Assembly (NCBI RefSeq): GCF_016808335.1
Contig: NC_053137.1
Location: forward strand, 48,227,781-48,291,780
Direction: 5' to 3'
Source of the DNA: Panicum virgatum
Taxonomy: Eukaryota; Streptophyta; Magnoliopsida; Poales; Poaceae
DNA: 64,000 nucleotides
A model generated the notes under the pieces. That model had not been told where the DNA came from, did no database searches, and saw only the letters and a program-made list of their open reading frames with translations. The position numbers and the translations under genes are program-made. This document shows, one piece after another, positions 10,845 to 27,726 of this stretch (position 1 is the stretch's first letter; each line of letters begins with the position of its first letter).

Positions 10845-11091
10845 GGCCTTGTTTGTTTAGATGCATAAAGTTTTGGGTGTAAAATATTGTAGCACTTTCG
10901 TTTATATTTGATAATTATTGTTCCGCTATGGGTTAACTAGGTTCAAAAGATTCGTCTCGCAAATTATAGTTAAACCGTGTAATTAGTTATTTTGTTTAAT
11001 TATATTTAATATTTCATACATGCGTAGAAAAATTCGATGTGACAAGAAATCTTGTAAAGTTTTGAAATTTTGAAAGCAACTAAATAAGGCC
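10845..11091. mobile_element. MITE of the grass GGCCTTGTTTAG family
   Basis: Begins 'ggccttgtttgtttag' and ends 'ctaaataaggcc' (inverted termini), flanked by TGA on both sides (10842-10844, 11092-11094), a 3-bp target duplication. Contains the family-typical 'gattcgtctcgcaaatta' and 'aaaattcgatgtgac' blocks. 247 bp, non-coding. Confidence 0.85.
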
Positions 11092-11234
11092 TGAATCTGA
11101 ATGTACTGTACTGCATTTCTTAAGTGGACCGAGAGAGTAACAGTACCGGTGATGGCCGTGTAAATGTGCTGTTCGCTGGCAGTTGCAGGCCTGGAGCTAG
11201 CCCTCTTCTGTTCCAGTGCACGGCGCACTGTTAG

Positions 11235-11490
11235 TTGGAGCTACTAATTATAAGAGTATTAAATATATTTAATAGTACTAAATATAGATTAATTATAAAA
11301 CTAATTGAGAGTAATTCAATAGAGGAATCTATTAAGTCTGGCCTAATGAATCCATCATTAACATATATTTATTGTAGCACAATATTGTCAATTATAAACT
11401 AATTAGGTTTAATAAATTCGTCTCATGAATCAGCTCCATTTAAACACTTAAATTAAATTAGTATTATGTTCCATTTTTTTAGTAGCTGGT
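11235..11490. mobile_element. Degraded AT-rich MITE-like sequence
   Basis: Contains blocks typical of grass MITEs ('aatctattaagtctggcctaatgaatccatcatta' region and 'attgtagcac'). Inverted termini were not defined, so boundaries are approximate. Confidence 0.4.
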
Positions 11491-13302
11491 CTCACATTTT
11501 AAAAGTAACAGATATTTTACCCTAGGTACTTCTGAACACTTCATACTTTCAGCACCGTAGAATTTTATCAGATGTACGGCTCAGATTTTTTCAATCATTA
11601 TAAAATTTCTATAATTTTATAATTAATATTTATTTAATAATTCTAATTGATGTCTAATCATCCGATGTGACAGGACTAAATGCTTCCGGGGCCTGGACAT
11701 GCACGTGCTATAGCATGGTGATGTACCTCGGGCTCGGGTAAATCTTTCTGTAATATATATGGCACAGTCTGCTGTAGTGCTGTCTATTGGTACATGTGAA
11801 AAAGAAAAAAAGAAACAGAATGATGGAGTGGAGAAGGAAGCAAGGGCGTTGACGTTGTTGCCGCACAACGAAGGCATTTAACATGGTTTGGGCTTCAGAT
11901 TTGGCCCACACTTGTAATTACAGTATCAGGCCCACTGCACTAGGCCCACTGAATGGTGTCCCGTTCTTTTTTTTTGAAAGCACCCAGAAGCACTGGGGAA
12001 TCATGTAAGAACTCAGTCGGGCATCCACGCTGACTGCGCGCTAAGCGCAGATGGCCTGTTGGGAGGTTCAAGGACACGCCTACTGGAGCTTATGCACGCA
12101 CACACCACACACCTATACACACGTACTCCGGTACTCCTCTGGGGATAAATCCTGTGCGCCACCTGGAAATTCATCGGGGGTCGAACCCGGGCAGGCAGCT
12201 CCGCCACTGCCGGAACTAGCCACTGGACCTTTGGTCCGTTCGCGCCCCGTCCTTTTCTGATCGATGGAAACCTAGGCTAAGACACGAGTAGGGTATGGAC
12301 AGCATCCCCTTTAAAAAGAGAGAGAGGGGGTATGGACAGCATCCGTGCAGGCTGACCAAAAACAGATTAATAAAAAAAGAAAACAAATTAGCTCGCTCGT
12401 TCCTGTGGCTGCGCAGAGGTTGCTCTAACACTGCATTACCATACCATATTACCATTTACCCTGAAGAATCAATCCTTCCTTCCACCTTCAGAGACCTCGG
12501 ACACCAGTACACCACCACCCTTGCCGGCCACTCACACTCACTCATCACGGCCCCCCATGCTCGCCGCTGCTGCCCTCCCACCCCAAATCATTTGAAGCCC
12601 GGAGGACACGGCCACATTGCAACTTACCAAGCCGCGCTGCCATTCGCTCACACACCCCACATGCGCCGTGTTTGTTTGCTTGCTCGCCTGCCTGCTGCTG
12701 CCTGCTGGGGCTGGGCGGGCGCCAACTACAATGAGATTCTCAGATTCTTTTGCCCGCTCAGCATTCAGCAATCAGCATGGAGATGCCAGCGCAAGGGGAC
12801 TGCGCCGCCGCCTGCCTGCGCTGCGCCGCTGCCCAGCGGAGCAGCTTTGGCCGCTTACTCGCGGCGCCACACGCTGCGCCCAGGCTGCCGGGGGTGGCGG
12901 AACGCCCTGACATGTGGTGGCATCCTCAGCCGCCGGGTGTGATCGATTCGCTCTGTGCCCGTTTTCTATACGCGATAGATGGTGATGATAGGGGTCGGTC
13001 TTGTCCGTGGCGCTGGCCGAGGCCGAAGCGTGGGCAGAGTGGACAAGTGCTGGAGGCTGAATCTGTGGGTGCAAGGCAACTTGCGGCCTCTCAGCCGGTC
13101 GTTTCCTCCGGCAATAGTGCGCGCGGCTCTGATGCATATCCATGTGTTACTGATCCCTACTATGTTCCGATGATGTGCAGAGGATTCAATTCAGGTCAGA
13201 TGTCTCTTCAGTGCAAAGAGAGAGAGAGAGAGAGAGATAAAGTCCAACCCTGATGCTCGTGGTATTGAGGCTAAAAAATACCACCACCTTTCTTACCTTG
13301 TT
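11491..13302. other. No gene recognised; possible SINE-like fragment at 12000-12245
   Basis: About 12045-12240 contains a B-box-like 'ggggtcgaacccgggc' and a 'cactggacctttgg' end, as in tRNA-derived repeats of grasses, but no clear A box or tail. 12260-13250 is GC-rich with overlapping frames on both strands and no domain. A (GA)n microsatellite lies at 13217-13240. Confidence 0.35.
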
Positions 13303-13534
13303 CAGTCATGTTTAGTTTCTAAACAACTTCTACAATACCCGTCACATCGAATTTTTAGATATATGCATGTAACATTAAATGCAGTTGAAAAAATAACTAA
13401 TAACACAGTATAATTGTTTCATACGAGATGAATTTTTTAAGTCTAATTAATTCATGATTGGACATTAATTGTCAAATAACAACAAATATACTATAGTATC
13501 AAAATTTAAATTTTCTCGCGAACTAAACACGGCC
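13303..13534. mobile_element. Second, more decayed MITE of the GGCCTTGTTTAG family
   Basis: The interior is collinear with the family ('cccgtcacatcgaatttttaga', 'gattggacatta') and it ends 'gaactaaacacggcc' at 13534. The left terminus has decayed to 'catgtttagtttc'. Orientation is opposite to the copy at 10845-11091. Confidence 0.75.
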
Positions 13535-14220
13535 TAATAACGGTACGGTGGCCACTAGAGCGTGTAGAGCGAACTAGACCTAAAATGGAATGAAAACTAT
13601 ATATGAATTCTTTTTAAACCCGGGAAACTCCTTTCTTTTTAACGGTGCAGGTTGACTGACAAATCCAACATGCATACGATCTAATAATAGATACTGCATG
13701 CCTTGCATGCTCCTCATCTCCAACAGAAACTTCATTTTCCTACCCAGAATCAAGGCCTTTCTTTTCACTCTACTCTGCATGTTTTCCACTAGAATATATG
13801 ATTTTTTTTAAATATGTTTGTTTTTATCGTTATCATCTGGGCCGCTCCCCTGGCTCCATCCTCCATGCCCATCCGCACCCTACTCCAAAGTCAGAAACGA
13901 CTCTACGTGTAGGCCGCAGGGGCCGGGGCAGGCCGACATCGGCGTGGATCCGGTCAAAATTCAGGATCGACGGCTGGCGAGCCGTCCACGCGCCCCATCG
14001 GACGGCCGCCGCTCCTCCATATCCTCCGCCGCCGCCTGCTTTATTTAGCCTAGCTTCTCCCTAACCCCTCCCGCGAGCTGCTCCTGCTCCTCCTCTTCTT
14101 CCCTCCACTCGCCTCCAAATTTTCTCTCTCTTCCTCGGCAGAACCACACCCCCTCCTCCTCCTCCTCCCTCTCTTTCTCTCTACCTCTCCCGGTGCGCGG
14201 CTGAAGTGAAGGTCAGGACC
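13535..14220 (+). promoter_or_regulatory. Promoter and pyrimidine-rich 5' leader of the RBP47-type gene
   Basis: A TATA-like 'ctttatttagc' lies at about 14038. 14060-14200 is a CT-rich leader with (TCC)n runs, typical of plant 5' UTRs, ending just before the ATG at 14221. Confidence 0.5.
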
Positions 14221-17200
14221 ATGCAGGCGGCGGCGGTGAATGGCGGGGGCGACGTGCAGAAGCCTCAGCAGCAGCCGCAGCCGGTGGTGGTGGGGGCGCC
14301 ACATCCGCCGGCGGCGGCAGTGGTGCCGCCCCATTGGGTGGCCATGCCGTTCACGCCGCCGCCAGGGGCCGCGGCCATGGTGATGCCGCCGCACCAGATG
14401 GCGCCGCCGCCCCAGTTCGCGCCCGCGCACTTCGTCCCGTTCCACGTCGTCGCGGCGCCGCCGCCGCCGCGGGCGGCGCCCGTGGCGGCCGTCGCCTTGG
14501 GCTCCCCCGCGCCGCATCAGGCCGGGCAGGAGGAGAACAAGACCATCTGGGTCGGCGACCTCCATTACTGGATGGACGAGAACTACCTCCACAGCTGCTT
14601 CGGCTACACCGGCGAGGTGAGCACGGATGCGCGCGCGCGCGCGCCCGCACAAGCCCAGATCTTGACCACGGCCATGCTGTCCCCGAGCCAGCACCACAAA
14701 AAACAAAAAAAAACTAAAGTTTCTTTTGAATCTTTCTTTTCTTGATGTGACGAGCCTGCGTCTCTGGGGGCTAAAAATGGCATTTTGATGCGTTCGTTCG
14801 TTTCCAAAATGTGTTTCGTTTCTTGGGCTGCGCGAGGTAGGAGAGAGAGGGATCTTAAGACACACAGGCATAGGTAGTTGCAGTGGCAGATGTGGGTACA
14901 TATGATTCGGTCAGTCCGTCACTGTGCTGAAAAATGAAACGGCTGAGCAACCGCCTGGCAAACGGCAGGCATGGATCTGCGAGATGGAACTGGAAATTTG
15001 GCAGTGGCCTTGGCCTCAGACCTCAGCTCGTCAGATTGGCGGCGGAGGTGGCGCTGCCTTCCTGTACTGGCCTGCGAAAATATTCGGCTTGATGTACAGG
15101 TTGGTCATTGGTGGGTCGCGGTTTATGAGCCGAGCATGCCCGTGGCCGTGATGTACCATTGACATCTGTTCCAGTCTGGATTTGTAGGGTTATTTTAGGT
15201 TTTTGTGTTTTCAACGTTAATGGTAATTTTCTTTGTAGCTTTTGGTGATTATAATGTGTTGGTTTTATATACTTTATTTATTGAGTAAATTCTTTGTATG
15301 CCATTAGAAATTATAATCATTCCCTCCGTGCCATTAAAATTTAGATAATCCCTTCAATGCCATCATATATAATTTTTCATCATATACCTACCATTACCGT
15401 TATATTTAGCAGAATATCTATGGTAACACCGTTAAAAACAGGAGGCGCCCACGCCCATGCCCGCGATCACATCCCCTCGCGCGGCAGCTGGCGCCAGAGC
15501 CGGAGCCAGCAGTGTCATCCCCTCGTGTGGTCCCGCCGCATCGCGTTAGGGGTGCAACTGCACCGAGATGAAAGCGGGAGCACACGGCGTACGCGACCAC
15601 CGCATGCCATGTCAACATTGAGGGCTTACTGCATTGCCGACGCGCACGGTTTAGCCGGGGCGATCGCGCGCCCTGTGTCCATGGCCGCGCTGCCGCTCCT
15701 GGCCATCGCGGAGACCACATGCAAGGATCGATGCCATTGCCGATCCTAGTATTGAAGGGACCATCTAAATATCAATAGCATAGAGGGGATGGACTGAGAA
15801 ATAATGACAGCCACAGAACCAATGCCATGGGGTAGGGGTTTGGGGATTTTCTAGTCTTGCCTGAGAAGACCTCTTCTGACATGCAATGCCTAGGGGGCGG
15901 CTTGCCTTCGCAAGTCGAGTTTTTTTTTTCACATAACCAATGCCACGGCTTCATTGAACTCTTGCACTTGGCAGACTGAATGAAAAATATTAATGTTGAC
16001 ATGTTACCTTACCTCAGCCTTGCCTTAGTACTAAATGTAAGTATGAAGAAACATTGGAATCCTGTAGAAGAGTTTGGTGAAACATGGCAACCTTAGGTGT
16101 AAATGAACATGTTTATCCTGTACTTGTTTGCTTAGCTGCTGGCTAAGACTTAATTCTTGGGTTGACTGAAGCGTTTCTTCTGAAGCAATTCATCCTTTTC
16201 TATTTATTCGAATGTCCAAAGTCCAAACTTGCACTAATATCTTTCAATACGTTGTAGGTTGTGGCCATTAAAGTTATTCGCAATAAACAGACTGGACAGT
16301 CTGAAGGATATGGATTTGTTGAGTTCTACAGCCATGCTGCAGCTGAAAAAGTTCTTGAAGGTTTTTCTGGTCATATAATGCCAAATACTGACCAACCTTT
16401 TAGGTTAAATTGGGCATCATTTAGCATGGGAGATAGGCGCTCGGATGTTGCTTCAGATCATTCCATATTCGTAGGCGATCTTGCTTCTGATGTCAATGAT
16501 GCTACACTTCTGGAGACTTTCTCCAGCAGGTACTCCTCTGTCAAAGGTGCCAAAGTTGTTATTGATGCTAACACTGGCAGATCCAAGGGCTATGGTTTCG
16601 TGAGATTTGGAGATGACAGTGAGAAGACACATGCCATGACTGAGATGAATGGTGTATATTGCTCTTCTAGGCCCATGAGAATTGGCCCTGCAACTCCCAG
16701 AAAATCATCAGGTTCAATTACAAGTTTTCCAGTTATTGTATCTACTAACTTTCGTACCTATTTCTTGGCAGTTGGTACTGACGTTCTTTAACAAACCTTC
16801 TGTCTCTTTAGTTTCTGAGTTTATGCCTGTTACCGTTTCTTTGTTTTTTTTCCTATATAATCTGTTGGGAGTTAAAACTGCATACAACATAAATGATTTA
16901 TTTTCGTTGTTTCAATGGTCTTTTGGAGAGTATTGAGATCCTCTTGTCACTTTCCATATGTATTAAGTCGAATTTCAATGTTGTTAAATATTGAGGTTCT
17001 ATCGGGAGAGTGGGGAATGGGGATCATATCTATGGTACCTGAATTTGGCTATTGAATTACGTTATGTAGCATGGTTCTGCTGACTTAAGCATTCATGGAT
17101 AGTAAAATGAAACTACCTTTTCACATCAGTCTGCCCTTTAGCATCTCTTTTGCCTTTTATTATAAACTTCTCTTATACTCCGACTGTTTTCATTTTGTTT

Positions 17201-18556
17201 GATCAAATTGGCTAGACTTTTCAGTTTCAACTGCTCACGATGTATCACTCTGTTTTCGTTCTTATTATGTATATGGTCCTTCCCCATACTTTAATACATT
17301 ATTTGCCACTCAAATAGAAATAAACATCATTTGACTAAATTGGGCACTTATTATAATGCTTTATTCTTTCTTTTTATGGCTGTTTTGTTCTTCTGTTCTT
17401 TTCTGGGAATGATATGAACTTGTTCTGGTAGCTTATTCTGTAAATTCCAATAGAAATGGAGGATATTTATTGATTAATTCAACAGACACTTAGAGATTTT
17501 AATCTCATGTACGAAGGATTCATATTTAGCACCTTTTATATTAGAAGAAGATAGGGAAAGGGAATGCTTTGGGAAATTGAGACGAGTTGATATAGGCAGT
17601 GAGATCAGTGATTTACATAGACATAAGAATGATGGTTGAATAAAACCTTAGCCTGTGAATTGCTATAGTTGATATTAATAAAGTTTGCTCTGAGAACCAT
17701 ATACACTCTTTGCATAATGCCATAATGGTGGTACTTTATTTCTATTTTTTCTAAAAATCATGTTGGTTTAGGTACTTCTGGATCAAATGGTTCATCTGCC
17801 CGTTCAGATGGAGGAGACTTGACAAACACAACTGTGAGTACAGATTCATCCCCTGCAAGCCATGTAGACGTAGTCAATCTCTTTTCTCTCTTGTCATTAC
17901 AGTTTCTTAATGTAAATAGGTATTTGTCGGCGGGCTCGACCCAAATGTTAGTGAAGAGGACCTTAGGCAGACCTTCTCCCAGTATGGCGAAATATCTTCT
18001 GTAAAGATTCCAGTCGGTAAACAATGCGGCTTCGTGCAATTTGCTCAGAGGTATGAGCACATAAATTTCACATTCAATCCTCAAGATACACCTATTTTGC
18101 ATCGTCTTAATTGCCCCTGTTTCTTATGAGATCTGATGAATTTTCCCTGAAGAAATATCTAATAAAGTGCTGCTGCTATTACTGTCCCAGAAAGAATGCA
18201 GAGGATGCATTGCAAGGACTAAACGGAAGCACCATTGGCAAGCAGACCGTGCGCCTTTCATGGGGCCGCAACCCAGCAAACAAGCAGGTACAAAAACTAG
18301 CTCAAAGTGACAGTTACAGCAACAAAGACTATAACTCTTGCAGCATGCATGACGAAGGCAAGAACCTTGACACATCTCCTGTTCACAGTTTAGGGGCGAC
18401 AACGGGAACCAGTGGAACAACGGGATGTACTACGCGGCGTCCCCGTTCTACAACGGCTACGGCTACCCTGCGGCGCCGTTCCCTGACCCCGGCATGTACG
18501 CCGCTCCGGCCTACGGCGCCTACCCGTTCTACGGCAACCAGCAACAAGTGAGCTGA
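14221..18556 (+). CDS. RBP45/RBP47-type RNA-binding protein with three RRMs
   Basis: Predicted 435-residue nuclear poly(A)/U-rich RNA-binding protein of the oligouridylate-binding RBP45/47 family. Exons: 14221-14616, 16258-16711, 17772-17833, 17920-18050, 18191-18287, 18389-18556; all junctions are GT-AG and keep frame. The N-terminus (1-105) is Pro/Ala/Gln-rich and low complexity. RRM1 has RNP2 IWVGDL (109-114) and RNP1 EGYGFVEF (148-155). RRM2 has IFVGDL (202-207) and KGYGFVRF (242-249). RRM3 has VFVGGL (305-310) and KQCGFVQF (338-345). The C-terminus is Asn/Tyr/Pro-rich and ends NQQQVS. RRM1 is split by intron 1 (1641 bp) directly after Glu132, which carries an inverted-repeat insertion. 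The first in-frame ATG after the CT-rich leader was taken as the start. AATAAA at 18844-18849. Intact. Confidence 0.93.
15295..15810. mobile_element. Inverted-repeat element in intron 1, with GC-rich interior
   Basis: The left arm ('gccattaaaatttagataatcccttcaatgcc' region, 15340-15365) is matched in reverse complement by the right arm around 15745-15790 ('gaagggaccatctaaatatcaatagcatagagggg' region). Between the arms, about 15440-15730 is GC-rich DNA unlike the AT-rich intron. The arrangement recalls MULE-type elements that captured foreign DNA. Target duplication not resolved. Confidence 0.5.
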
Positions 18557-18895
18557 GCTGCTCGTTCTGAACTGAACTGCCGGCGCGTCCCGGGCGAAGC
18601 TGGAGCTGGAGGTATTAGGCTGTTAGGTGTAGCAAAGCTCATGGTAGAAGAAGGTAGACGACGACGGTTTCTTAGGTGAGCTAGATGCGGTGACTTGCCT
18701 TTGTAAAGTGCGCTACACGATCTAGCGCCTAGCGCCACCAAGAGTCCGAGACACCTATTGATTGGCCACCACTGTCTGTCGGATTCAACGGCAAAAAAAG
18801 AATTTTTGATGACCTGGAGCTGTATGCGACCTTGAAGCAGAACAATAAAGCTAATGAAATCCTTGTGTCTGCTACTTCGATTTGGCTTGAGTTTA

Positions 18896-19674
18896 CTGAC
18901 CTATTAACCCGCGCACGGACTAATTAGAATTAATATTAAATAAGACTTATAGCTGATAATTATAATTATCTATTAAATATTCTAATACATACTTAAAATA
19001 CGTATTTATCATTATTATCTAGTTGCAATAAATTTTATTTTGCATCACACTTTTATTTGCATTGGATATTTAATTGAACTATTTCTTTATGAATTGGTAT
19101 TTTTATCTTTTCCATCATATATGAATACATGGTGACACATATCATCGGTGGTATTTTTTATATAAATAATAATATTAATAATGATAGAAATAGTAATTTA
19201 GAATTTTATATTGATGCACTTTAATATTTTATTATAATTATATAATTTAAATTCAGATTTAGGGGTTACTTTAACTTTTAATAATAATATAATTGGATAA
19301 TTTATATGCACATTTAGGGGGTTATTTGTATTATTTTTATAATGACATAGGGATAATTTACATGAAGATTAAGGGGTTACTTTAGATTTTATAATGTCAG
19401 AGGTAGGTAATTTAGATGAATATTTAGGGGGTTATTTTTGTCTATTTTCACAACGACAGAGGTAGATAATTTATTAAGAAAGATAATAAATCCGATTACT
19501 ATTATGATTAGAGTTGTCAGATTGGTGGCATGATGTTTTTGATTTTTGCGAGAATTTTTAAATTTTCTTTATTTTTTTAGAGTGTCTACTTAGGATTTTA
19601 GGTGTCTTTACATTAGGTGTCTTGGTTTGGAGACTTTGAAAAAAACTACCAATAAGCAATTAATAATAGTAAGA
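18896..19674 (-). mobile_element. Non-autonomous Helitron, copy 1
   Basis: Read on the minus strand it starts TCTTACTATTA and ends near a GC-rich 'gtccgtgcgcgggtta' hairpin-like tail, and is flanked by A and T as expected for Helitrons. The 3' terminus is degraded (TCAG rather than CTAG). The interior matches copies 2 and 3, with 70-80-bp internal repeats carrying 'tttagggggttatttt'. It lies about 50 bp after the poly(A) signal of the RBP47-type gene. Confidence 0.65.
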
Positions 19675-20674
19675 TTGGTTGCCAGGAAAACCTACGCCGC
19701 GTGGATACCAAGGCTGAGCTGCCTTGCCCAAGCAGTAGCCATGATCTACCTACTTGAAATGGCATGGCTGTATCGACGTGGGCGGCCGGCGGCTGCTCAG
19801 GCCAAGGTAAGTCGAGGTCAGGGGCGGGTCCACCTAGTATTCAAGTGTATCCATTGAATACCTATATATTTTTTTACAAAAGGAAAATGACATCCAGCTT
19901 ACCTCCCTTCTTGAAATGGGCCAAGCAGCCCAAAAACCGGCCCACCGACCGGCCTAGACCTCTGACCCATTTTGATATGTTGATTATTAGGTACGTTTAT
20001 TATCTATATGTTGAACAATTTATTGGTACTCAATTATGTGCTATCAATTTTTTTTGCACTACTTGAAATTTTGAATATAATACCCACCTCCCAAATTCTA
20101 GGCCTGCTCGGCTCAACACGAAACATCGACCATCCTACAGATTGGAGGTCCGCTCTTAAAGTGTGATGAGACGGCGGCTCGTAGATGTGCTAATATAACA
20201 ATTTGCCCTCACAAGTAATAAGCAAGGCACAGATCTATGTGCATTTGTTTTTTCAAAACACAATAGACACTCGTCACTTATATGGATGTATAATTATTTT
20301 TTTATGAATACCCGTACACAACCTTACTCCTACGAGTATCATTGAATGATTGACCTGATAAGCTATCAGACGTCTTGCCGTCAACGTGCATGTCGCTTAC
20401 CACCGAGAGAATAGTGCCAGTTAAATTCTGAAATAGATTAAAAAAAATACAAGCACCTGTGCCGAACTGAGGAGTCAAACCTGGATGGAGGTTCGAAAAC
20501 AAAGAATCTTTACGTTCAATTCTCTATGAATATTTGTTCGGATCAATTAGCTACAAGAAATTTTCTTAATGCACTCCATTTTCTCTTTAGCAACAGTAAA
20601 ATCATTTTCTTGAGTAGTTATTATATAGCACTAGATTGGCTTTAAGCCCATTATTGTATTTGCTCTTATCCATA
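19675..20674. other. Spacer between two Helitrons; no gene seen
   Basis: No convincing reading frame. Around 19815-19870 there is an imperfect inverted repeat ('gtattcaagtgtatccattgaatac'), probably TE residue. Confidence 0.4.
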
Positions 20675-21493
20675 CTAGTCTATCAACCTGTGCTCCCACA
20701 CGGGCTAGTTAGAGATATCTAATAATTATCTATCTCACACTCCATTTAACCAATTAAATATTTTAATCCAGTACCGCCAAGATACATATTTATCATTATG
20801 TAATTGTAATAAATATGATAGGTTTAGTTACTAATATTTTTTTCTCACTTTGCAATACACCTCCATATATGTGTTTAATTGAACACTTTGTTTGAGCTAT
20901 GTGAACAACATGAAAATTGGTATTCTTATCTCTTCTCTTATACAAGAATATATGGTGACAAACACATTATGTTTAGTATGTTTATATAAATAATAACATA
21001 AATAATATATTAATAATGATATGAATAGTAATTTAGAATTTTATATTGATGTGCTTTAAGATTTTATTATAATAACATGATTTTGATTCAGATTTGGGGT
21101 CCATTTTAACTTTTATTATGTTACCATTGGATAATATATATGAAAATTTAGGAGGTTATTTGATATTATTTTATAATGGCATAAGTGGGTAATTTATATG
21201 AAGATTAGCGAGTTATTTTAGATTATTTTTTATAATGACAGAGGTGGGTAATTTAGATACATGTTTAGGGGGTTACTTTAGTATATTTTTATAATGGCAG
21301 AGGTGGGTAATTTATTTAAAAAAATAACAGATCGAATGACTATTATGATTAGAGTTGCCGAATTGATGGCCGGATATTTCTGATTTTTGTGAGAATTTGT
21401 AGGATTTCTCTATTTTTTTAGACTATCCACCTAGGATCCTAGGTGGCTTCACCTAGAGGTTTCAAAAGAAGCCTCCAATTAGTAATAGTAAGA
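20675..21493 (-). mobile_element. Non-autonomous Helitron, copy 2
   Basis: Minus strand: 5' end TCTTACTATTACTAATTGG; 3' end has a 'cccgtgtgggagcacagg' hairpin, then TTGATAGACTAG. It is inserted between A and T (host A before TC, host T after CTAG). These are the canonical Helitron ends: 5' TC, a short 3' hairpin and CTRR. 819 bp, non-coding, with internal 'gggtaattta...aggggg' repeats. Confidence 0.82.
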
Positions 21494-22100
21494 TGATTGA
21501 TCCAATGTTCCACATGCACACAATGGGTGCAGGTTGAGAAATATGGACATATTGGGAAGATCAAGGTACTAATCACAAGGGATGTTTCTTTTTTTTTCTC
21601 ATATACGATTTGTAAACATCAACAATCTCAATGTCACATATATCATCTTATATAATTTCACTTAGGTTTTTAGATGTTGTAGAGGAGAAGACTGTTGTTT
21701 CATGAAGCAATAGTCTCGTAATCTAAAAATTTAAGATTATGATATTAAGGTCACTCCCTTATCATCATTGCACAAGTTGCTTCCGTGCAACTTACCGTAT
21801 TCATTTTTCTACATACATTAAGGGAGTTGCTATAAGATAACTCAAAAGATAACTCATCATAAAGGTTATGTATTAAATTATCTCAATATTGTGTGGCAAT
21901 GCAGACACCGACTTAGGGTAATATCAATGTACCCGCCTTGCAAACTTTGAGCAGCGGGTGTATTGTGTAATCATAAAAATTATATGACTAACACAGCTGA
22001 CTTGAATGGTGACAGCTTATCAGCCCTCACGCCATCCTCATGTTATCCAGCTTCGTTGCTGACTGATAAGCAACCTGCCGTACAAAGTTGTTATAATTTA
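21494..22100. other. 3' flank of SCPL gene 1
   Basis: AT-rich spacer with no gene seen. The imperfect direct repeat 'agataactcaaaagataactcatcata' lies near 21835. Confidence 0.4.
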
Positions 22101-26031
<3,931 letters not shown>

Positions 26032-27667
26032 TGAAAGCATCTAGGCCCCTAATTCTAGTTTTGGTAATTAATGACAACGGTTTGTGGATTAACGATTTCA
26101 TTTGAGAAGATGAGTATAGGTTGATTCACGGATGAAAGACATTTGGTTGTGAACGTATGGAGTTTTGGAGATGATGAGTAAAGCTCGGGCTCAAGGCAAA
26201 GGTATAAAATAGGGCTTTTATATTTTACCGGTCACAAGGCGTTTAGTGGATGAAAAGTGACCGGATTTGTTGGATAGTTAGCCGTACTATCAAGAGGGGT
26301 TGTGTACTCATGCTTGACGGGTCTTTAGTGCCATTTTGCTCAAAATGTCTAGTTGCATGCATGAGGGCTAACGGCGTTTTGAAAAGTTTTGAAATAGACT
26401 AAGTTCGAGCTCACTGAGTAACGGCGGACAGTCCGCACCTGAGGGGCGGACAGTCCGCGCTCGTTCCAGAGAGCTTGCAGAGGCTCTGGTGGGCTGGCGG
26501 ACTGTCCGGCCCAGAGGGGCGGACAGTCCGCGATCGTTCCAGAGAGCTTGCAGAGGCTCTGGTGGGCTGGCGGACAGTCCGGCCCAGGTGGGCGGACGGT
26601 CCGCTACTGTATTTCATTTTTTACCAGAAAGGGTGTCTCTCTGGTGTGGGCTTCAAAGTTAAACTGCGGACGGTCCGCTCCTGAGGCGCGGACGGTCCGC
26701 AGGCTAATCTCAAAGTTGTTCCAGAGACGATGTTAGTCTCTGGTGGGGTTGGAACTCTTAACTGCGGACGGTCCGCCACTGGGGCGCGGACGGTCCGCCA
26801 GGGCTTAACGGCTAGTTCTGACATGCATTAAATGCACTCTGACTCACTGGTTTATAACGGCGGACAGTCCGGTTTTTGAATCGCGGACGGTCCGCGACTT
26901 CGCAGAAAAGAGTGTAACGGCTAGTTTTTGGAGGGATGTCTATATATACCCAATGCCCGGCCATTGGGTGACTCTCTTGGCCATTTGGATAGCATTCTTG
27001 ACACATTAGAGCTAAGGCATCCCTCTCTCACACACACTTGCTTAGAGATTGCATTTTTAAGAGTGTGAGAGCTTCCTAGTGCATTGCATCAAGAGTTTGA
27101 GCTTTGTGGCATTAGGGAAACTTCAAGCAAGCGTCATCAACTTGTTACTCTTGGGAGTTGCCGCTCCCTAGACGGCTTGGAGAAGTGGATTTCGTGGAGC
27201 ACCTCCAAGGAGATTGTTGAGGAGCCCCGATTTCGGTTGTGAGAGGTCTTGTGCTCACCTCACCGGAGTGGTGAAGAGCAACTCTAGTGGAATCGAGGTG
27301 TGGAGCGGTTCCTTGATTCAAGCCGGCTCAAGATCAAGAGGTTCTTGATAGAGGAGCGGTTGATTCTTGGAATCCACCTCAACGTGGATTAGGGGTGACC
27401 GGCAAGTCATCGACACCACGGGATATATTCTTGTGTCAAGCTCGGTTACTACTCTTGCTCTCTTTTATTCTTGTCTTTACTTTGAGCAATTTACTTTACT
27501 AGAGCTTAATTCGTGTCTTGTCACCCTAGGTTGCAAACCCATCTAGAGATTGTAATAGCTTGACATAGGGCTTTCCTTTGTTACTAATTAAATTTCTCTA
27601 GTGTTGTTGGGTTTAGTTTTTAAACCGCCTATTCACCCCCCCTCTAGTCGGTGTTCTTGATCCTACA
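26032..27667 (+). repeat. 5' LTR of element B
   Basis: TGAAAGC...CCTACA ends. The U3 region carries twelve 13-bp palindromes arranged as six pairs (26424-26895). A TATA box 'tatatata' lies at about 26940, followed by the transcribed R/U5 part ending 'gatcctaca'. Confidence 0.93.
26424..26895. promoter_or_regulatory. Array of paired palindromes in LTR U3
   Basis: Twelve copies of GCGGAC(A/G/T)GTCCG(C/G) begin at 26424/26446, 26497/26519, 26570/26592, 26666/26688, 26764/26786 and 26860/26883. Within each pair the starts are 22 bp apart (23 in the last), that is a 9- or 10-bp spacer. Pairs repeat every 73-98 bp. The array ends about 45 bp before the TATA box, the place expected for an enhancer or binding-site array. 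The same array is at 36550-37021 in the 3' LTR. Confidence 0.9.
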
Positions 27668-27669
27668 AG

Positions 27670-27681
27670 TGGTACCAGAGC
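27670..27681 (+). other. Primer-binding site of element B
   Basis: 'tggtaccagagc', complementary to the 3' end of initiator tRNA-Met apart from one position; two bases after the LTR. Confidence 0.85.
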
Positions 27682-27726
27682 TAAGTACTTCATTAATTAA
27701 GGATTTAACCATCTTGGAGTAGAACA

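Noticed and set aside
12295..13253. Long overlapping frames suggesting a gene
   Set aside because: GC-rich DNA gives long frames on both strands; no domain, no splice pattern, and the plus frame ends in a (GA)n-encoded Arg/Glu run.
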